Made by a program: the position numbers and the translations under genes. Below the pieces are notes generated by a model, which was not told the DNA's origin, made no database searches, and worked only from the letters and a program-made list of their open reading frames with translations. From WAPX01 sp964622075 (GTDB lineage: Archaea > Halobacteriota > Archaeoglobi > Archaeoglobales > Archaeoglobaceae), in NCBI GenBank assembly GCA_964622075.1, contig CAZUMR010000060.1, positions 1 to 9,349 on the forward strand: a stretch of 9,349 nt of DNA. The letters are read 5' to 3'. Below are positions 5,728 through 9,349 of this stretch, in pieces (the first letter of the stretch is position 1; each line of letters begins with the position of its first letter).

Positions 5728-7818
5728 CTAAAGACCTGCCGACGAAAGGGCGTTTTCCACGACCTTTTTACCCACAACTCTCTCAGCCAGTTCTCTTTTT
5801 TCAACTAAAGCTTTCAGACTCGTAATCCCCGCACTGTACAGCTTCCTTGCCCTTGCCCTTCCTATACCTTTAAGCTGAACGAGCTCTATCAGTTCCTCCC
5901 TTACACCGTGCTTTATTCTCGTCACAAGAGAATTGAAAAATGGGCTTGCAGGATGTCCTGAAAATTCAGAAATTCTGTATAACGCGTTTGCCAGCCACTC
6001 TGCAGTCTCTACTATCCTCCTCAGATCCCCGGGTGCTATGCTGTACTTCTCACAAATCTCGTCTTCATCAATCTCATTTATCCAGTCCTGAAGACAGGAT
6101 GCAGTTTTCAGCTCTTCAAGGAACCAGTCAAAATCTGCTGACGATGCTGGTGGAACGTAGGTAAGCTCGTCGTAAACTGAGAATAACAACTCCTCAACCC
6201 AGTCATCATCCCTTCTCAGGTACAGTCTCTCCATATCCGGAGTTCTGCATATCAGATGCAGGGCGGATATTTCACTGAACTCCTCCCTCTTCCCGAGCTC
6301 AGAAAAGAAGATGTGCCCTGTCATGGGATCTATGTACAGCCTTGAAACAAGCTCTCCAAGAGATGTCAGAGCTACTTCCTTTCCGTGAACCTCAGCAAAT
6401 CCCCAGCCCTCAAGTTTTCTCAGCGTCCTCTCGATCTCAAACCATACGGGAATTTCATTCTGGTGGAAGAAGAATGTGGATTCGAAGAAATTTTCGAGCT
6501 CTTCCACACATCTCAGCTCAGATGCCAGTGCAAGAACGTGAAACCTGATACAGCTCTCAGATCCAAGCTTTGACTGAACTTTCTCAGCCTTTCCAGTAAG
6601 GTACCTCCTCATAACGTCCTGTCTTGCTTTCTCACTGCTCACAACAACGACAGCTTCTCCTCTATCATCCATCCCTGGCCTCCCAGCCCTTCCAACCATC
6701 TGCTTGTACTCCATGACCTTTATCGGCGTGCTCGCGTATCCTGAAAAGCGGTGATAGCTCTTTATGACGACTCTCCTTGCCGGCAGGTTTACTCCGGCAG
6801 CAAGAGTTGGAGTTGAAACTATTACCTTAATTATCCCACTCCTGAATGCCTTTTCAACCTCTCTCCTCTGTGAACTCAGCAATCCTGCGTGGTGAAAGGC
6901 TACACCCCTCCTGACACATTCTGCAAGTTTTCTGCTCATCTCTCCATCGTTCTCCTCAAGAATTCTTTCTGCAACTCTCCTTGCCTCTTCGGAAGTGTCA
7001 AAAGGGAGGGATGAGAGTTTTAAAGCCGTGCTTTCAGCATTTCTCCTCGTAGAATCGAAAACGAGAACCTGTCCTCCAGAATCAACGCAATCCCTGACAA
7101 GAGAGGTGTAATCCCCTCCAATTTTCTTCTCCTCAACAAGCTCAACTGAATTTCTGCAATCGTAAAGCTCAAGCTTGCCCCTGTAAAATATCCCCTCATA
7201 AAGCGGCACAGGTCTCCAGTCGCTTTCAACAAGCTCAGCCTTTAGCCATTCGGCAATCTCTCTTGCGTTGGGTATTGTTGCAGAGAGGGCGATTATTCTC
7301 TTCTTCCCGAGCATCCTCGACATCAGGATCTCAAGGTTTGGCCCCCTCTTGGCTGAGTCGAGCAGGTGTACCTCATCGACAACAAGGCATGTAATTCTAT
7401 CCATCCACCCTGACCTGTTCCTTATCAGGGAGTCCGCTTTTTCTGCAGTTGTTACAATTATGTCACACTCACCAAGCCACTCATCTCTGGACTCGTAATC
7501 CCCTGTCGTAATCCCGACTTTAAGGCCTATTTTTTCCCAAGAAAGGAAGTCCTCATACTTTTCACTCGCCAGAGCCCTGAGAGGGACAACGTAAAGACAT
7601 TTCCCACCTTCCAGAATTTCTCTGATCATTGCAAGTTCCGCAATAAGGGTTTTACCACTCGCAGTAGGAACTGCTATAACCATGTTCTTTCTGGAGAAAA
7701 GCCCTTTCTCTATTGCAAGTTTCTGAGGAGGGAACAGCTTTTTTATTCCTCTTTCCTTAAGTACCTTTACAGCGTATTTGCTAATGTATTCCTCAACTGC
7801 ATCTACGCTTTCAAGCAT
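5728..7818 (-). CDS. hel308: ATP-dependent DNA helicase Hel308
   Basis: This 696-residue Hel308 is a superfamily 2, 3'-to-5' DNA helicase that acts on stalled replication forks and recombination intermediates. Motifs: FPPQ Q-motif (residues 29-32), Walker A PTASGKT (51-57), DEVH (148-151), SAT (179-181), HHAGL (309-313) and motif VI QMVGRAGRPG (373-382). The winged-helix and ratchet domains follow. The C-terminal helix-hairpin-helix region around 635-665, with 'LKGIGRARARKLY', matches the Archaeoglobus protein as I recall it, as does the length (about 690). The ATG at 7818 is chosen by this comparison; the frame is open to 7953 but the added residues are not family-like. A weak TTAAAT promoter element lies about 33 bp upstream, overlapping a 12-bp dyad. 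The gene is divergent from purA and heads a minus-strand run with the helical protein and MrfA-like helicase. No motif is damaged. Confidence 0.95.
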   Translation of the reverse strand: MLESVDAVEEYISKYAVKVLKERGIKKLFPPQKLAIEKGLFSRKNMVIAVPTASGKTLIAELAMIREILEGGKCLYVVPLRALASEKYEDFLSWEKIGLKVGITTGDYESRDEWLGECDIIVTTAEKADSLIRNRSGWMDRITCLVVDEVHLLDSAKRGPNLEILMSRMLGKKRIIALSATIPNAREIAEWLKAELVESDWRPVPLYEGIFYRGKLELYDCRNSVELVEEKKIGGDYTSLVRDCVDSGGQVLVFDSTRRNAESTALKLSSLPFDTSEEARRVAERILEENDGEMSRKLAECVRRGVAFHHAGLLSSQRREVEKAFRSGIIKVIVSTPTLAAGVNLPARRVVIKSYHRFSGYASTPIKVMEYKQMVGRAGRPGMDDRGEAVVVVSSEKARQDVMRRYLTGKAEKVQSKLGSESCIRFHVLALASELRCVEELENFFESTFFFHQNEIPVWFEIERTLRKLEGWGFAEVHGKEVALTSLGELVSRLYIDPMTGHIFFSELGKREEFSEISALHLICRTPDMERLYLRRDDDWVEELLFSVYDELTYVPPASSADFDWFLEELKTASCLQDWINEIDEDEICEKYSIAPGDLRRIVETAEWLANALYRISEFSGHPASPFFNSLVTRIKHGVREELIELVQLKGIGRARARKLYSAGITSLKALVEKRELAERVVGKKVVENALSSAGL

Positions 7819-7852
7819 TGTGTCAGCTCTCTTGAAGTGCACAGCTGCATTT

Positions 7853-7864
7853 AACTTCAAAGTT
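7853..7864. promoter_or_regulatory. 12-bp dyad over the hel308 promoter
   Basis: AACTT-CA-AAGTT is a perfect inverted repeat overlapping the weak TTAAAT element (about 7848-7853) that could be the hel308 TATA box. A protein bound here could block transcription. No regulator is known for it, and the short length means chance is possible. Confidence 0.25.
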
Positions 7865-7919
7865 TTTTGAGTTTTCCGATGCTTCAGCTTTATCAAGTTC
7901 ACGTGTTTACACTCATCTC

Positions 7920-7948
7920 CTGAAGTCTTACAATCAACCTCTGAAGTC
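7920..7948. repeat. Direct repeat CTGAAGTC, 21-bp spacing
   Basis: CTGAAGTC occurs at 7920-7927 and 7941-7948, exactly 21 bp apart (two helical turns), in the hel308-purA divergent region. Same-face spacing would suit a pair of sites for a DNA-binding protein. The purA or hel308 promoter would be the target. Only the repeat itself is seen. Confidence 0.4.
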
Positions 7949-7961
7949 CTCAACCCCCAAC

Positions 7962-7971
7962 GCGAAATCGC
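7962..7971. promoter_or_regulatory. Dyad GCGA-AA-TCGC upstream of purA
   Basis: This 10-bp inverted repeat lies about 14 bp upstream of the purA TATA-like element. Its first nine bases, GCGAAATCG, recur upstream of the lrp-like gene at 1498-1506. It could be an operator for a regulator shared by the two, but two short copies are weak evidence. Confidence 0.25.
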
Positions 7972-7984
7972 TAAAAACCGGCAA

Positions 7985-7994
7985 GGTTAAAACG
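7985..7994 (+). promoter_or_regulatory. TATA-like box for purA
   Basis: GGTTAAAACG is centred about 35 bp before the ATG at 8025 and about 20 bp before the alternative GTG at 8010. A transcript starting about 25 bp downstream would begin after that GTG, which supports the ATG as the true start. Confidence 0.4.
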
Positions 7995-8024
7995 TGAAAG
8001 TTTGTTGTAGTGCGTGGGATTGTC

Positions 8025-9038
8025 ATGACCGCTACGATAGTGGTTGGAGGATTTTGGGGAGACGAGGGTAAGGGAAAAATAATCGCACACATAGCGCACT
8101 CGGACAGGCCTGTGATAATTGCAAGAGGAGGAGTGGGTCCAAACGCTGGACACACTGTAGAGGTAGATGGGAAAAAGTTTGGAGTCAGGATGATACCTTC
8201 TGGCTTCGTGTATCCGGATGCCAAGCTGTTCATAGGAGCGGGAGTTCTCGTAAACCCTGAAGTTTTCCTGAAAGAAGTGGAAACTCTCAAGGTCGAGGAC
8301 AGGGCAAGGGTAGATTACAGGTGTGCAATAATAGAGCCGAAGCACATAGAGGAGGACAGGTCGAGCGAGCATCTTAAGGGCAAGATAGGCTCTACCGGAA
8401 CTGGCTGCGGTCCTGCCAACAGGGACAGGGTGATGAGGGTGGCAAAGCAGGCCAAGGACGTTGAAGAGCTGAGGGCTTTTCTTGCGGACGTGCCTCTTGA
8501 AGTAAATGAGGCCATAGACAGAGGGGAGTTCGTGCTCGTGGAAGGCAGTCAGGGTTTTGCTCTCAGTCTGTACTATGGAACGTATCCGTATGTGACGTCC
8601 AAGGACACAACGGCCTCGGCAATAGCTTCGGATGTGGGGATTGGCCCCACAAAAGTTGACGAGGTTGTCGTTGTGTTCAAGACATTCCCGACAAGAGTTG
8701 GTTCCGGACCATTCCCGACTGAAATGCCACAGGAAGAGGCCGAAAAGCTTGGTATAATTGAGTATGGAACTGTTACAGGAAGGAGAAGAAGGATAGGTTA
8801 CTGGGACGGCAAACTTGCGAGGTATTCAGCCATGGTCAACGGAGCAACTCAGGTAGCTCTAACAGGAATAGACAAACTTGACAAAGAGTGCTACGGAGTT
8901 ACCGAATGGGAAAAGCTCACACCGAAGGCCAAGCAGTTTGTTGAAAGAGTTGAAGATGACGTAAGGGTGCCCGTAACTCTTATATCTACCGGTCCGGAGC
9001 TGCACCAGATAATTGACCTGAGAAAGGAGAAGCTCTGA
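8025..9038 (+). CDS. purA: Adenylosuccinate synthetase
   Basis: This 337-residue enzyme makes adenylosuccinate from IMP, aspartate and GTP, the first committed step from IMP to AMP in the cytoplasm. Visible motifs: P-loop GGFWGDEGKGK (8-18) with catalytic D13, GPNAGHT with H43 (38-44), the IMP loop GSTGTGCGPANRDRVMR (122-138), EGSQG (173-177), GTYPYVTS (185-192), PTRVGSGPFPTEM (222-234) and TGRRRRIGYWD (251-261). The length is about 90 residues shorter than bacterial PurA (about 430), as is usual for the archaeal form. The guanine-recognition site, TKLD in E. coli, reads TGID here (280-283), so the usual lysine is absent. The ATG at 8025 is preferred to a GTG at 8010 because the family begins close to this methionine and the TATA spacing fits. 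It is divergent from hel308 and is followed 27 bp later by the elp3-like gene. Confidence 0.95.
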   Translation: MTATIVVGGFWGDEGKGKIIAHIAHSDRPVIIARGGVGPNAGHTVEVDGKKFGVRMIPSGFVYPDAKLFIGAGVLVNPEVFLKEVETLKVEDRARVDYRCAIIEPKHIEEDRSSEHLKGKIGSTGTGCGPANRDRVMRVAKQAKDVEELRAFLADVPLEVNEAIDRGEFVLVEGSQGFALSLYYGTYPYVTSKDTTASAIASDVGIGPTKVDEVVVVFKTFPTRVGSGPFPTEMPQEEAEKLGIIEYGTVTGRRRRIGYWDGKLARYSAMVNGATQVALTGIDKLDKECYGVTEWEKLTPKAKQFVERVEDDVRVPVTLISTGPELHQIIDLRKEKL

Positions 9039-9051
9039 GCTTTTTTCTTTT
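9039..9051 (+). terminator. T-rich tract after purA
   Basis: Directly after the purA stop the plus strand reads GCTTTTTTCTTTT, a pyrimidine-rich oligo-T tract of the kind that ends archaeal transcripts. The next gene starts only 15 bases further on, so it may give partial termination or serve in that gene's promoter region. Confidence 0.45.
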
Positions 9052-9065
9052 CATCATTATCCAGC

Positions 9066-9349
9066 ATGTCAGATTATAATCGTGCTAATCGTGCTTCTCT
9101 TGAAGCGGCTTTAAAAGTGCTTGAGTTACTCAGAGAACTCAGGGAAGGAGATGAGTCCAGAGCTGAGTCTGGAGCAAGGTTTGGAATTGACAAGAAAGAC
9201 ATTGCAAGAATAAAAAAAGAGGTCAGCAAGAAATACAGGCTCGAAAAGATACCGAGCGATGCCGATCTGTTAAAAGCTTATGAGAGGAAGTTTGGAAGAG
9301 ATGAAAACTATGAGAGGCTCAGAAAGGTTCTGAAATTAAAGCCAGTGAG
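9066..9349 (+). CDS. elp3: Elp3-like tRNA uridine(34) acetyltransferase, N-terminal part
   Basis: This gene is cut by the window edge; 94 codons are visible with no stop. The N-terminus resembles archaeal Elp3, the radical SAM / acetyltransferase enzyme that builds the carboxymethyl group on wobble uridine of tRNA. The seen part would be the N-terminal tRNA-binding helical region: a helical lead (residues about 8-27), then 'KKEVSKKYRLEKIPSDADLL' (52-71), and ending in LKLKPV (89-94). In Elp3 this continues into an R-T/S-x-SGV stretch and the radical SAM cysteines. Those decisive cysteines and the acetyltransferase domain lie outside the window, so the call rests on N-terminal similarity alone. 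The ATG at 9066 is 27 bp after purA on the same strand. No Shine-Dalgarno sequence is evident. Confidence 0.75.
   Translation, partial: MSDYNRANRASLEAALKVLELLRELREGDESRAESGARFGIDKKDIARIKKEVSKKYRLEKIPSDADLLKAYERKFGRDENYERLRKVLKLKPV

Noticed and set aside
5577..5804. 76-codon extension of the helical protein, overlapping hel308
   Set aside because: It would overlap the hel308 end, is translated from tandem repeats, and has a composition unlike the rest of the protein.
7819..7953. 45-codon N-terminal extension of hel308
   Set aside because: Hel308 proteins begin near residue 46 of the open frame. The extension contains the promoter-like element and has no family similarity.
7934..8372. Minus-strand frames overlapping the start of purA
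   Set aside because: They are antisense to a clear enzyme gene, with low-complexity, proline/serine/tyrosine-rich translations and no family resemblance.
1..9349. Mobile element, CRISPR array, tRNA or defence island
   Set aside because: No transposase, regularly spaced repeats with spacers, cloverleaf or defence gene was seen. The repeats present are short tandem duplications in gaps.

Overview
The window looks like chromosomal DNA of a hyperthermophilic euryarchaeon, most likely a member of the Archaeoglobales (Archaeoglobus, Ferroglobus or Geoglobus). The evidence is a Hel308 helicase closely resembling the Archaeoglobus protein as I remember it, a CDP-alcohol phosphotransferase of the archaeal lipid type, a short (337-residue) archaeal adenylosuccinate synthetase, an archaeal Elp3 N-terminus, TATA-box promoters and oligo-T terminators. 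No species can be named from the sequence alone. There is no mobile element, CRISPR array, tRNA or rRNA, and this reads as an ordinary core-genome region.

Layout, left to right. The first 207 bases are A/T-rich and show no gene. A lipid head-group gene (archaetidylinositol phosphate synthase-like, 208-765, minus) lies downstream of an Lrp/AsnC-type regulator with an added C-terminal cysteine cluster (883-1455, minus). A 305-base intergenic region with several small dyads separates this regulator from the divergent nickel regulator nikR (1761-2174, plus). nikR converges on leuD (2278-2760, minus), and a three-copy 16-bp repeat carrying T-tracts lies between them. Further right, all on the minus strand, are an MrfA/Hrq1-like SF2 helicase with a DUF1998 zinc domain (2793-5096), a 153-residue helical protein of unknown function (5115-5576) and Hel308 (5728-7818). 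The unknown protein and the MrfA-like helicase are 18 bp apart and probably form one transcript. Across a 206-base divergent promoter region lie purA (8025-9038, plus) and the first 94 codons of an elp3-like gene (9066 to the window edge).

Functionally, the centre is a DNA-repair/replication-restart neighbourhood: Hel308, an unknown helical protein and an MrfA-like helicase, in that transcriptional order. The flanks are housekeeping functions: polar lipid synthesis, leucine synthesis, AMP synthesis, tRNA wobble modification and nickel control.

One regularity helped fix start codons. Four genes (the lipid synthase, nikR, leuD and the helical protein) have a TATA-like element centred about 25 bp before the chosen ATG and no convincing Shine-Dalgarno sequence, which suggests leaderless mRNAs. 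The lrp-like gene, hel308 and purA have it at about 33-35 bp. Several intergenic gaps contain short (9-16 bp) tandem duplications. Nothing here is clearly a new biological system. The best candidates for a second look are the cysteine-tailed Lrp regulator, the helicase-associated unknown protein and the repeated T-tract element beyond leuD.
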